Shown here piece by piece: positions 1 through 9,180 of a stretch of 64,000 bases of DNA; positions within the stretch are counted from its first letter, which is position 1; each line of letters begins with the position of its first letter. The stretch spans positions 151,162-215,161 of the forward strand of contig NZ_JAVJSQ010000028.1 in assembly GCF_040219335.1 (NCBI RefSeq), written 5' to 3'. This DNA comes from Gimesia sp. GTDB taxonomy: Bacteria; Planctomycetota; Planctomycetia; Planctomycetales; Planctomycetaceae. The translations under genes and the position numbers were made by a program. A model generated the notes under the pieces. The model was not told the DNA's origin. It saw nothing but the letters and a program-made list of their open reading frames with translations, and did not search any database.

Positions 1-61
1 TTTCCCATTAGTATTGAAATGACCTGCCTCACAAAAGGTAGTCGAGCGATATTCTCCCGCT

Positions 62-715
62 TCATTCCACATCTTCAACCTTACCCAGCGCTGCTCCCAC
101 ACCACCGATGATCGCACCCGCAGTCGCTCCCAGTCCGATCGGCACGCCAAACGCATACAGGGCCACCGGGTGAGTCGTCGTCATCACCCTTTCATTTTCA
201 ATCAGATGCCCATTCGCTCTCTGTTCCACTTTGACGGAACCGGCCCAGCCCGCGGGGGCAAACGGACTGTAAGCGAGCGAGAACCAGAGCAGCAGCAGCG
301 AGCCTCCCAGCATCAGCCCCGCGAATCCACCGGCGCAACCAAAGAACGCGATCGAAGAAAGCACACCGCTCCGTTTGCCAACCGTCTTCCATTTCCCCGA
401 TTCCGGCGTCGCCAGATCTGCGGACTCAGCATCAGCATCTGCGGTCGTCTGTTCACCGGCGGTCTTTGTTTGTGTCGCCCGCTTTCGGGTGACTGCTCCT
501 GTCAGCGCGAGTCCCACGCCTACCCACCAGCCGCAATGCATCCACCAGCGATACAGTTCCAGAGACGCAGCACGCTGATTGTCAGAACCGATTTCCTGAA
601 TCAGAAAGGCCCCCAGTCCAAACAGATTCGCAAAAACCAGCCCGCCAGCAGCCATCGCCAGCAACAGTCCATAGCCCTGTGCGAGTCGTTTCCCCAGCGT
701 CAACAGCATCGGCAT
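62..715 (-). CDS. Hypothetical membrane protein, 217 aa
   Basis: No family recognised. The protein has about four hydrophobic segments (near residues 12-40, 60-75, 118-146 and 188-208) with a charged linker rich in A, D and E between the second and third, so it is probably a polytopic inner-membrane protein. The last segment is very rich in Gly and Ala, ending in a GGVGAALGKVEDVE tail. A short 'TTTCGTGGTAG' repeat lies about 100 bases upstream of the start. It is the first of several small minus-strand genes and is not obviously in an operon. Function unknown; the existence of the gene is supported by length and coherent membrane topology only. Confidence 0.6.
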   Translation of the reverse strand: MPMLLTLGKRLAQGYGLLLAMAAGGLVFANLFGLGAFLIQEIGSDNQRAASLELYRWWMHCGWWVGVGLALTGAVTRKRATQTKTAGEQTTADADAESADLATPESGKWKTVGKRSGVLSSIAFFGCAGGFAGLMLGGSLLLLWFSLAYSPFAPAGWAGSVKVEQRANGHLIENERVMTTTHPVALYAFGVPIGLGATAGAIIGGVGAALGKVEDVE

Positions 716-811
716 TTCTCCACTCCAGAAACAAGGGCAGGGTACGTAAGAATAGTGTTGTCTGCACTGCTTTCAACATTCACAACGCGGGAGAGAACCC
801 CGGAGATCAAC

Positions 812-842
812 TTTTTCGTGTCTTTCGTACTTTTCGTGGTAG
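812..842 (+). repeat. Short interspersed repeat D, copy 1
   Basis: The stretch contains TTCGTGTCTTTCGTAC followed by TTTTCGTGGTAG. Related copies lie near 1838-1870, 2627-2668 and 22173-22194. All read in the same direction on the plus strand and all lie between genes. Confidence 0.6.
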
Positions 843-875
843 AAAGATAATAGGTCAGGTTTCTTCGGTGCGGGA

Positions 876-1820
876 TCAGCCGGAGCAGATCATACCATGC
901 ACTTTAGAGAAATCCTGCTTAGCTAGATCCTGCTCTCGGATCCAGAATAATAAACTACCAAAATCGCTCCAGCACCAGTTGAATTGATTATCACTCCCTA
1001 AATCCAGTAGTAACCGCCAGTCTTTTTTTTGTCTGTTGGTGACTGGTTTTTCAGGATCTTGACGGAAATGAAGCACGCTCTCTCCTTTGGCTTTTGCTTT
1101 CATGGCCAGATGGCAACTTTCACGACAGTCTCCATCAAAACGGTCGTCATAATCTCCAAGCAACTGGTGATTGGTTTTAAAAAAAGGATAGATAAACCCG
1201 GTAATCAGATTCTCAAGCTCTTCTGTTTCACAGTCATCTGCTGCTTCATAGAGTGTATCCAGAGCCCGGCTATTTAAGGAATACATAGGCTTGAAACGGA
1301 GCGATGCTTCAGGGTCAGGCCGATAAATTTCCGCAGCTGGCCTGAAGTATCCTTTCCGGGTGATTGCTTTCGGAATTTTCCGCTCTAAAAAATCTGGAAA
1401 GGAACAGCGTTGCACCGGTTTTCTCTCAGAAGGCGAAAAGGTCACTTGAAAACCGTGCGTCATCCAGTCAGTCCGCAGCGAATAATGTTCTTCCCACATT
1501 CCCAGGCTGTCATACCAGAACCAGAGCCAGCCTTTTGCCGGCAGGATCGAACGGGGAATATGTTTTGCCGGCAGGTCACTTAAGCGAATTTGAGCCAGGA
1601 AGTGTAACGGTCGTCCCGCAGGTTCGTAGGGCCAGTCTTCAGGATCATGCAGGTCAGGCTCGCCACCAAACTTGGAACGACCGGCAGGTAGCTTGCGTTT
1701 CACTGGTTTACCCGGTACCAGATCGATGGCTGGCAACAAACCGTCCAGTATCTTATCCTGGAATTCTTCCAGATGATAGCGTTTAATTCCACGAAGAATT
1801 TCCGGTCGGGATTTTTTCAT
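876..1820 (-). CDS. DUF1963 (YwqG-like) domain protein, 314 aa
   Basis: The protein resembles the DUF1963/YwqG family. It has the family order of a GGEPDLHDPEDWP segment (about residues 53-65), 'PLHFLAQIRLSDLP', a 'PAKGWLWFWYDS' strand, and a C-terminal 'LLLDLGSDNQFNWCWSDFG..LFWIREQDLAKQDFS' block. DUF1963 proteins are of unknown biochemical role; some are grouped with immunity-type proteins in polymorphic toxin loci, but no toxin is next to this gene. Soluble, no signal peptide. A repeat-D copy lies just upstream of the start. Family assignment is by motif recall and fairly firm; any role in immunity is inference. Confidence 0.75.
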   Translation of the reverse strand: MKKSRPEILRGIKRYHLEEFQDKILDGLLPAIDLVPGKPVKRKLPAGRSKFGGEPDLHDPEDWPYEPAGRPLHFLAQIRLSDLPAKHIPRSILPAKGWLWFWYDSLGMWEEHYSLRTDWMTHGFQVTFSPSERKPVQRCSFPDFLERKIPKAITRKGYFRPAAEIYRPDPEASLRFKPMYSLNSRALDTLYEAADDCETEELENLITGFIYPFFKTNHQLLGDYDDRFDGDCRESCHLAMKAKAKGESVLHFRQDPEKPVTNRQKKDWRLLLDLGSDNQFNWCWSDFGSLLFWIREQDLAKQDFSKVHGMICSG

Positions 1821-1837
1821 GTCTCATTCCCACTTCT

Positions 1838-1870
1838 GTTCGTATGCTTTCGTGCTCTTCGTGGTAGTAA
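1838..1870 (+). repeat. Short interspersed repeat D, copy 2
   Basis: CGTATGCTTTCGTGCTCTTC followed by GTGGTAGTAAAAAAAG, matching copies near 812, 2627 and 22173. It lies 18 bases upstream of the DUF1963 gene start, on the opposite strand sense. Confidence 0.6.
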
Positions 1871-1924
1871 AAAAAGCGATTCCCGGCTACCTTCACAAAG
1901 GCCAGTCTGTCTCATATTTTCACC

Positions 1925-2593
1925 TTATTTCTGCTTTGGGGCGGGAAGCGCTTCATAAGCATTGCCGATGTCCACAATTTGCCCATTCTGTAATCGAAGC
2001 CCAATACCCTCTAACGGATCCCACTTACCAAACAGTTCGATGCCAATCTGAACTTGACCATCAATGACAGGGTGAATGAGAATCTGAGAAAAATCAGTGA
2101 TCTCATCCAGTTCTGTTCCGTCAACGATGGGAGGTAGCTCTTCTTCGATATTCTCCAGGCTACCGTAGAGCGCAGCCGCATGTTGGTACGCTTCCTTGTT
2201 GACTGAATACCACTTTTGATAATCCTGATAAATGGCTTCGCGGACCACAGCGTGAATGGCTTTTTCATTTGTTACGAAATCATCCAGCGCCTGCTGTTGT
2301 TCTGGAGTGATACCGTTTTTTTGGGCTTCGCAAATCTCAATAGCGACGGTGCGAAGTGGTTTTGGTTCGTCATTTCCCAGTGTGCCGTAAAAATATCGCA
2401 GCTCGACAACTTTGATTTTTGAATGATCGAAGTTTTCAGGACTCGCCTCCCAGGCTGCAATTTCATCGTGATCGGTCAATTCCAGCATCGAAGGTTCATC
2501 CACGGCTTCCACCTGTGGTGGTACTTCTCCGCCGCAACCCGCAGCCGTTACTATCAGCATGAAAACAAAAATTAAGTACTGAATCCGATTCAC
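1925..2593 (-). CDS. Hypothetical lipoprotein, 222 aa
   Basis: The N-terminus (MNRIQYLIFVFMLIVTAAGCGG) is a type II signal peptide with a lipobox ending at Cys20, so the product is probably a membrane-anchored lipoprotein. The mature part is acidic and shows no recognised domain. Internal 'YFYGTLGNDEPKPLRTVAIEICEAQKNG' and C-terminal 'LFGKWDPLEGIGLRLQNGQIVDIGNAYEAL' look like ordinary globular sequence. A repeat-D copy lies about 35 bases upstream. Function unknown. Confidence 0.7.
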   Translation of the reverse strand: MNRIQYLIFVFMLIVTAAGCGGEVPPQVEAVDEPSMLELTDHDEIAAWEASPENFDHSKIKVVELRYFYGTLGNDEPKPLRTVAIEICEAQKNGITPEQQQALDDFVTNEKAIHAVVREAIYQDYQKWYSVNKEAYQHAAALYGSLENIEEELPPIVDGTELDEITDFSQILIHPVIDGQVQIGIELFGKWDPLEGIGLRLQNGQIVDIGNAYEALPAPKQK

Positions 2594-2626
2594 TGATTCC
2601 TTCTCCGGCTTAAATCCTGGACTCCC

Positions 2627-2668
2627 TTTTTTCGTGTCTTTAGTGCCTTTCGTGGTAGCAAAAAAAAC
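2627..2668 (+). repeat. Short interspersed repeat D, copy 3
   Basis: TTTTTTCGTGTCTTTAGTGC followed by CTTTCGTGGTAGCAAAAAAAA. Third copy in the first 2.7 kb, between the lipoprotein gene and rph. Confidence 0.6.
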
Positions 2669-2683
2669 ATTTCGCGGTCCCCC

Positions 2684-3424
2684 CTACAGAGGCCAGTCCC
2701 CTCCAATGCACTCCCGCTGAATCGCTGTCAGCTGTTTAATTCCCAGCGTCGCCAGTTCCAGCTGTGCGTCCAGCATTCCCCGATTGAACACGAGCCCTTC
2801 CGCCGTTCCCTGAACTTCCACGAAGTCGCCGCCACCCGTCATCACCACGTTCATATCCACGCCCGCGGTGCTGTCTTCCACGTAATCCAGGTCGAGTACC
2901 GGCTCGCCCTCCACCACGCCCACGCTCACCGCGGCCACGCTGTTTGTGAATACCTTCTTGGGATCAAAGACTTCCCCCTCGGCCAGTTCGCACGTTTCCG
3001 GAATCGCCAGCACCGTATCCAGCAGCGCCAGGAACCCGCCTGTGATACTCAGCGTCCGCGTTCCCCCGTCCGCCTGCAGCACATCGCAGTCCACGGTAAT
3101 CGTTCGCGGCCCCAGTGCTTCAAAGTCGACCACGGCCCGCAGGCTCCGACCGATCAGTCGCTGAATCTCGCTCGAGCGTCCGTCCGCCCGCCGCTGTTTG
3201 CGCGGTGACGTACTGCCCGGCAGCATGTTGTATTCCGCGGTCACCCAGCCGCTCGGGTTCTCGTCGTTCTTCTTCCACGGTGGCACACTGTTATCCAGGC
3301 TCGCTGTACAGAGTACGACAGTGTCTCCCGCAGAGATCAGAATGCTGCCGGGGGTCGCTTTCGTATACCGGCGTTCGACTTTGATGGGACGGAGTTGATC
3401 GGTCTGGCGAGAATCGTGTCGCAT
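2684..3424 (-). CDS. rph: Ribonuclease PH
   Basis: Phosphate-dependent 3'-to-5' exoribonuclease that trims tRNA precursors, releasing nucleoside diphosphates; cytoplasmic hexamer. The 246-aa length fits the family (about 240). Visible family motifs are [21 protein letters not shown] at the N-terminus, '[13 protein letters not shown]', the '[21 protein letters not shown]' phosphate/substrate-binding segment, '[20 protein letters not shown]' and '[22 protein letters not shown]'. The start is supported by an AGGA seven bases upstream. Divergently transcribed from queE across about 160 bases that must hold both promoters. Confidence 0.97.
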   Translation of the reverse strand: MRHDSRQTDQLRPIKVERRYTKATPGSILISAGDTVVLCTASLDNSVPPWKKNDENPSGWVTAEYNMLPGSTSPRKQRRADGRSSEIQRLIGRSLRAVVDFEALGPRTITVDCDVLQADGGTRTLSITGGFLALLDTVLAIPETCELAEGEVFDPKKVFTNSVAAVSVGVVEGEPVLDLDYVEDSTAGVDMNVVMTGGGDFVEVQGTAEGLVFNRGMLDAQLELATLGIKQLTAIQRECIGGDWPL

Positions 3425-3585
3425 GGAAGAATCCTGTCTGCTTGAAGTGTCATTGTAATCGGTGTTCAGCTGAAATTTTCGCTAAAGTTACCACGCTTTG
3501 ACCGCAGATTTCAATGCAAGATCTCACGCTTTCCGATAAGATAGACGTCATACTCAAACCACGTTCAATTTAGGAAGCGTCTCTC

Positions 3586-4266
3586 TTGCTGATCTCGGAA
3601 ATATTTCACTCACCCCAGGGCGAAGGGAACTGGATCGGGGTTCCCTCGATTTTCATTCGGACCAGTGGCTGCAATCTCCGCTGCTGGTTCTGCGATACCC
3701 CGTACACCTCCTGGAATCCCGAGGGCGAAAAAATGTCCGTCGATCAGATCCTGGAACACATCAAGCAGTACGACTGCGAACACGTCGTCGTTACCGGCGG
3801 CGAACCGATGCTGAGCCACGAAATCGAATCGCTCACCCAAAGGCTCCACGCGGACGGCAAGATCATCACCATCGAAACCGCAGGCACCATCCTCAGCGAT
3901 GTTCACGCCGACCTGATGTCGATCAGTCCCAAGCTCTCGAACTCAACGCCCGTCGACAACCCCGAGTGGGCACACCGTCACGACGCCCGCCGCGATCAGC
4001 CTACCGTCATTCACGAACTGATCAAACGCCATCCCTACCAGATCAAGTTCGTCGTCGATCATCGGGAAGACCTCAGCGAGATCGAGGATTATCTAAAGCG
4101 CTACCCCGAAATCAACCGCGAAAATGTGTACCTGATGCCCCAGGGCACCACCGCCGAGATGCTCGCCGAACGCATGCCCTGGATCGAAGAGATCGCGAAA
4201 CAGCTCGGCTGTCAGGTCACCCGCCGGATGCACATCGAACTCTGGGGCAACGTCCGCGGGAAATAA
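3586..4266 (+). CDS. queE: 7-carboxy-7-deazaguanine synthase QueE
   Basis: Radical SAM enzyme converting 6-carboxytetrahydropterin to 7-carboxy-7-deazaguanine in queuosine/7-deazapurine synthesis. The hallmark N-terminus 'ISEIFHSPQGEGNWIGVPSIFIRTSGCNLRC' runs into the CX3CX2C cluster motif (CNLRCWFC, about residues 30-37), followed by 'VVVTGGEPML' and the C-terminal 'MPQGTTAEMLAERMPW'. The start is a TTG codon with AGGAAG eight bases upstream; no in-frame ATG precedes the core motif. No other queuosine genes are in the window. Convergent with purK, with only 17 bases between stops. Confidence 0.95.
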   Translation: MLISEIFHSPQGEGNWIGVPSIFIRTSGCNLRCWFCDTPYTSWNPEGEKMSVDQILEHIKQYDCEHVVVTGGEPMLSHEIESLTQRLHADGKIITIETAGTILSDVHADLMSISPKLSNSTPVDNPEWAHRHDARRDQPTVIHELIKRHPYQIKFVVDHREDLSEIEDYLKRYPEINRENVYLMPQGTTAEMLAERMPWIEEIAKQLGCQVTRRMHIELWGNVRGK

Positions 4267-4283
4267 TTTCCGCGCCCACAACT

Positions 4284-5423
4284 TCAACCGTGAAAGATTG
4301 CGGCCCGTGCCTGCTTGACCCGTTCGACGGCTGCCTCAGGCGTCTTACCCAGTGCCGTCAGGTGTCCCATCTTGCGACCAATTCGCGATTCCCGTTTGCC
4401 GTACAGATGCACTTTCACATCGGGGAACTGCTTGAGCGCACTCCAGTCGGGCGGACCCGGCTCCCAGTGATCGCCCAGCAGATTCGCCATCGCCGCCGGT
4501 CCCAGTGATTGAGTCGAACCCAGCGGCAGTCCGCAGATCGCCCGCACCTGCTGCTCGAACTGACACGACACGTGTCCGTCAATCGTCAGGTGCCCCGAGT
4601 TATGAGGCCGCGGTGCAATCTCGTTGATCATCAACCGCTCGTCTGCGGTCAGAAAGAATTCGACGCACAGCACGCCCACCACATCCAGCCGCTCAAATAC
4701 GGCCCGCGTGATCTCAACCGCTTCTGTGTTTACCTTCTCACTCTGCCCGGACGGAAACACCGAGATATCCAGAATGTGATTCGCGTGATCGTTCTTCATC
4801 GGGCCATACCAGGCGAACTCGCCGTCCAGTCCGCGCACGCCCACCACCGACAGCTCGCACGTGTAATCGATGAACGCTTCCAGGATCGTCTCGTCCGCAC
4901 CGACTTCCTTCCACGCCGACTCTGCTTCCTCGCGCGCGTCGATCTTCACCTGCCCCTTGCCGTCATAGCCGGACGTCGCCGACTTCAGCACCGCCGGGCA
5001 CCCCAGTTCGTCAATCGCCGCTTTCAGTTCCTCCACCGACTTCACCACCTTGAAAGGCGTCACCGGAATCCCCGCGTCCCGCAGGTCCGACTTTTCCCGG
5101 ATTCGGTTCTGGGCCACATGCAGCACATGCGCGCCCGGACGTACCGGCGCATATTGTGAAGCGGCATCGGTCGTCACCGACAGCACGTTCTCGAATTCAA
5201 ACGAGATCACATCCACGTTCTTCGCGAACTCCGCGACCGCGTTCAGATCGTCATACTCGGCGACCACTTCCTTATCGGCCACCTGGCCGGTCGGCGTCAG
5301 GCGCTCGGGAGAAAAGACGTGCACGTTATAACCCAGTCGGCGGGCTTCGATGGCGAACATCCGGCCCAGCTGGCCGCTGCCCAGCATGCCCAGGGTCGCT
5401 CCGGGGGGAATCAGCTCACTCAT
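4284..5423 (-). CDS. purK: N5-carboxyaminoimidazole ribonucleotide synthase PurK
   Basis: ATP-grasp enzyme that carboxylates AIR with bicarbonate in purine synthesis. The 379-aa protein begins with '[33 protein letters not shown]' (nucleotide-binding fold) and carries ATP-grasp blocks '[17 protein letters not shown]', '[20 protein letters not shown]' and '[31 protein letters not shown]'. Its ATG overlaps the purE stop in an ATGA arrangement, so translation is coupled. The purE-purK order matches the product-channelling logic of the two-step pathway. Confidence 0.97.
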   Translation of the reverse strand: MSELIPPGATLGMLGSGQLGRMFAIEARRLGYNVHVFSPERLTPTGQVADKEVVAEYDDLNAVAEFAKNVDVISFEFENVLSVTTDAASQYAPVRPGAHVLHVAQNRIREKSDLRDAGIPVTPFKVVKSVEELKAAIDELGCPAVLKSATSGYDGKGQVKIDAREEAESAWKEVGADETILEAFIDYTCELSVVGVRGLDGEFAWYGPMKNDHANHILDISVFPSGQSEKVNTEAVEITRAVFERLDVVGVLCVEFFLTADERLMINEIAPRPHNSGHLTIDGHVSCQFEQQVRAICGLPLGSTQSLGPAAMANLLGDHWEPGPPDWSALKQFPDVKVHLYGKRESRIGRKMGHLTALGKTPEAAVERVKQARAAIFHG

Positions 5424-5914
5424 AGTTCTGAATTTTCCAGTACGCTGTCGGTCTGATTCTGACAGAATTCCTTCATCTTCTCCCGCAGCTCAGGCCGCGA
5501 GTTACCCAGGATCCGAATCGCCAAAAGCGCCGCGTTCTTCGCCCCTGATTCTCCAATCGCCAGCGTCCCTACCGGCACACCTCCCGGCATCTGGACAATC
5601 GACAGCAGCGAATCCAGCCCCTGCAGGGCCCGGCTCTTCACCGGCACGCCCAGTACGGGCAGTACGGTCTGCGCCGCAACCATCCCCGGGAGATGCGCTG
5701 CACCCCCGGCACCCGCGATGATCACTTCGATCCCCCGTTCCTCCGCGGTCTTGGCGTATTCGTTCATCCAGTCAGGAGTCCGATGAGCCGAGACCACGCG
5801 GCACTCATGCGCCACGCCGAACTGCTCCAGCAGCGCGGCCCCTTCCCTCATCGTATCCCAGTCGGATTGACTACCCATGATCACGCCCACCAGCGGGGGA
5901 CTCTGTTCTGACAT
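5420..5914 (-). CDS. purE: N5-carboxyaminoimidazole ribonucleotide mutase PurE
   Basis: Cytoplasmic mutase turning N5-CAIR into CAIR, the step after PurK. The protein (164 aa from the chosen ATG) has '[17 protein letters not shown]' at the N-terminus, '[42 protein letters not shown]' and '[22 protein letters not shown]', all typical class I PurE motifs. An upstream in-frame ATG at 5947 would add 11 residues, but the ATG at 5914 has a GAAGG seven bases before it and gives the usual family N-terminus. First gene of a two-gene operon with purK. Confidence 0.95.
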   Translation of the reverse strand: MSEQSPPLVGVIMGSQSDWDTMREGAALLEQFGVAHECRVVSAHRTPDWMNEYAKTAEERGIEVIIAGAGGAAHLPGMVAAQTVLPVLGVPVKSRALQGLDSLLSIVQMPGGVPVGTLAIGESGAKNAALLAIRILGNSRPELREKMKEFCQNQTDSVLENSEL

Positions 5915-6162
5915 AATGGAACCTTCGTATTCGAGATGATACGCCACCCACAGGGCAGCGAATTTCTAAGTAAGCTTGTGTTATTCGGCTTGGAAGTGGA
6001 CCCGATAATAATCAATTTTCTCACCCGGTTGGAGTCTGCCATCCCCTTTTTTTACCCCCTCTTTCCGACAAGTGCGTGTTCGTTTGACTTTCTGACCCCG
6101 CTGGTCTAGTGTGAAGAGCGATTAATCCATTCCCAGTTGTGACATTTTGAAAGGATCTTCTT

Positions 6163-7158
<996 letters not shown>

Positions 7159-7193
7159 TACCAGAACAGAGCTTCGGTTAGATCTGCTCAAGC

Positions 7194-7228
7194 AAAACAG
7201 GGAGTGCGAATGTCGTACTCCCTGTTTT
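7194..7228 (+). terminator. Rho-independent-type terminator after the isomerase gene
   Basis: Inverted repeat AAAACAGGGAGT / ACTCCCTGTTTT with an 11-base loop. It starts 36 bases past the stop codon and ends in a short T run. The A and T flanks would let it work on both strands. Confidence 0.75.
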
Positions 7229-7280
7229 CGCGCGCATGGAATCATTAAAAACCTCCTGACTATCACCAAACTCCGGGAGG

Positions 7281-7303
7281 CACTGTTGGCTCGCCCAACA
7301 GTG
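7281..7303. repeat. Palindromic repeat C, copy 1
   Basis: Perfect 9-bp stem CACTGTTGG / CCAACAGTG with loop CTCGC. A sister copy with changed but still paired bases lies at 8950-8972, and a half copy at about 8220-8231. The stretch 7229-7710 holds no gene I can support; this hairpin is the only structure I see in it. Confidence 0.6.
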
Positions 7304-7710
7304 ACGATCGAACCCACTTCTCCCACAACAAACCACTGAACCTCCACCACCTCTAAGTGCTCAAACTGACCTTGATCCCCTCTCCCCGTTGAATATTTTA
7401 TTGCAATTGTGCTTCGCGCGCGAGGCGGACGATGCGTGTACTGGAACACGACGCTTAAGTGACTCAGATCCACCTGAATCGCCGTCGATTTTTCCCGTTT
7501 TTCACCAGAACAAAATGAACCGGTTCCCGTTGTCCCGTATGATTTCAAATCATTTCGCAGCACATTCAACCAGACTCGCCACCCACTCACTGCAAACTCA
7601 CCACCACTCACAGCACAATTGAAGCAGAAACCCCTTGACCTCCCCCCGCCATTCACGATGATCTCCTTCATCAGCAAACGCCTCACATTCAAAACGCCTG
7701 GTACTTTCAA

Positions 7711-7745
7711 CCATATAGGGGCGGCCCCATGTGTTCGCCCGCCGG
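7711..7745. repeat. Palindromic repeat B, copy 1
   Basis: CCATATAGGGGCGG then CCCCATGTG then TTCGCCCGCC. The arms GGGCG and CGCCC pair around a CCATGTG-containing loop. Copies are at 8242-8280 and 28231-28267. It lies 30 bases upstream of a small ORF. Confidence 0.6.
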
Positions 7746-7775
7746 TAAAAACACCACCAACCCAGGAAAACAAAG

Positions 7776-8078
7776 ATGAACTTAAACCTCCTCATGCAAA
7801 CGGTAAGCACCCCCCGCATGCACCCCATCAATAACCTTGATCAGGAATACCGGTTCCGCATCGAAATCTGGAAAGAGCAGGGGACTTCACAATACTTTGC
7901 CACAGTCGAACGATCCTTTTATTGCGATCTGCATGTCCTCTCGGACAACACGACTGCCACCGAGATGATCCGCTCAGTCGAAGAGCTGGTAGAGACGGAA
8001 GCAGAATTCTTCGACAGCGAACAACACGCCCTGGACAACGCACTCACAAAACTGAGTCACTTTTATGAACCGTTCTAA
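7776..8078 (+). CDS. Small hypothetical protein, up to 100 aa
   Basis: No family recognised. Three in-frame ATGs (7776, 7794, 7818) could start the protein; the last would give an 87-aa product beginning [18 protein letters not shown]. The sequence from there is evenly charged and globular-looking, with '[19 protein letters not shown]' and a helix-like '[27 protein letters not shown]' end. It sits between repeat elements, isolated from larger genes. Function unknown. Confidence 0.5.
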   Translation: MNLNLLMQTVSTPRMHPINNLDQEYRFRIEIWKEQGTSQYFATVERSFYCDLHVLSDNTTATEMIRSVEELVETEAEFFDSEQHALDNALTKLSHFYEPF

Positions 8079-8095
8079 TCTTCACCAGCAATCAA

Positions 8096-8183
8096 GGGTA
8101 GCCCCGAATGCAATTCGGGGTGAGCGCAGCGAACAGGAAACTGACAGAGCACTCCTCCGAACGCTCCCTCAAAAATCCCCACC
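8096..8183 (+). repeat. Interspersed repeat A, copy 1 (about 88 bp)
   Basis: Begins GGGTAGCCCCGAATGCAATT and continues CGGGGTGAGCGCAGCGAACA; its core CCCCGAAT-GCA-ATTCGGGG is a perfect 8-bp hairpin. Nearly identical over about 88 bases to 9003-9090. Shorter, diverged copies are at 28137-28187, 31215-31262 and inverted at 31354-31400. Confidence 0.8.
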
Positions 8184-8241
8184 TGAAAAAAACGGGTGCC
8201 ATGTGTCCGGTCTAAATACTTGCCCAACAGTGATAAGAGAA

Positions 8242-8280
8242 CCATATACCGCGGCCCCATGTGTCCGCCCGCCAGGGAGA
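8242..8280. repeat. Palindromic repeat B, copy 2
   Basis: CCATATACCGCGGCCCCATG followed by TGTCCGCCCGCCAGGG; matches 7711-7745 in order and loop sequence. Confidence 0.55.
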
Positions 8281-8407
8281 ACACCCCGACCACAAAACCA
8301 GCCATTCTACCCGATCGCCTCTGCCACACAGAGATGAAAACTGGTAAGCTGATCAATGAGCAGGCTTTCTATTTACAAATTGAATTTACGGTAAAGGTTA
8401 CACAACG

Positions 8408-8881
8408 ATGATCAGGCAGCAGCCGGGTGATCTGCTCGAGATCGAGCATGACGGAAACTATTATTACATTGTTGTCTTAACCAGAATTACAATGTTCGGC
8501 GGGAATATCGTTTTTGCCTGGCACAATGACGGCCAGCGGCGGGACCTGGAAAGCCTGCAGACCGACCGCACCGGCTTCAATGCCTGCACGGACCTGATCG
8601 AGCCGAAGCGCGAGGGAAAGGTAACCAGAATACATCGCTTCTCTGACACTTCTGATTTCTGGCTCACGAAATACGCTAAGGGGGCAAACGTATTCAGGAA
8701 AGGTGAGAAAGCCCGACTCTGGTTTCTCTATGAAATCAGTGATCTTACAAAAGAAATTGGACGGTACGAAAAGCTCCCTGACGAATATCGGTCAGCGATG
8801 GATAAGATGACTTCCAGTTTCGGTTTCATCGCCAGCAAGATCATGGCTCGATACACGCCAGATCAGAATGAACGCCTTTAA
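8408..8881 (+). CDS. Imm26-like/hypothetical protein, 157 aa
   Basis: The N-terminus 'QQPGDLLEIEHDGNYYYIVVLTRITMFGGNIVFAWHNDGQ' resembles the start of Imm26-type immunity proteins (a GD-x-hydrophobic-E-I-x-L turn followed by a Y-rich strand), a group found in polymorphic-toxin immunity loci. The rest shows 'KVTRIHRFSDTSDFWLTKYAKGANVFRKGEKARLWFLYEI' and no catalytic motif. No signal peptide. No toxin gene is near; repeat-A copies flank the gene on both sides. The family call is tentative, the reading frame itself is convincing. Confidence 0.55.
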   Translation: MIRQQPGDLLEIEHDGNYYYIVVLTRITMFGGNIVFAWHNDGQRRDLESLQTDRTGFNACTDLIEPKREGKVTRIHRFSDTSDFWLTKYAKGANVFRKGEKARLWFLYEISDLTKEIGRYEKLPDEYRSAMDKMTSSFGFIASKIMARYTPDQNERL

Positions 8882-8949
8882 GATAAGAGAGTCAACACGG
8901 CACCCTCAGTCAGGCTTCAGTTAGCCAACCACCAGAACAACTCGAATGC

Positions 8950-8972
8950 CACAGTTGGCTTGCCCAACTGTG
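8950..8972. repeat. Palindromic repeat C, copy 2
   Basis: Stem CACAGTTGG / CCAACTGTG with loop CTTGC. Relative to the copy at 7281 the stem differs at two positions on each arm, and pairing is kept. Confidence 0.55.
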
Positions 8973-9002
8973 CCAATCAGATCCATCTCTCCCACGTCAA
9001 AC

Positions 9003-9090
9003 GGGTAGCCCCGAATGCAATTCGGGGTGAGCGCAGCGAACAGGAAACTGACAGGGCACTCATCCAAACGCTCCCTCGAAAATCCCCACC
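9003..9090 (+). repeat. Interspersed repeat A, copy 2 (about 88 bp)
   Basis: Almost the same 88 bases as 8096-8183, differing at only a few positions, with the same CCCCGAAT-GCA-ATTCGGGG hairpin. Confidence 0.8.
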
Positions 9091-9180
9091 TCCAGACAAA
9101 TTGACATCACACCCCCAGCCCCGCATAATCAAATCCAGATATCACCCACCAGCCGCAACCCTCCCGCAGAGCAAACACTC

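Noticed and set aside
7200..9180. A CRISPR array in the repeat-rich region
   Set aside because: The repeats belong to different families with irregular spacing and no spacer-repeat periodicity; no cas genes are present.
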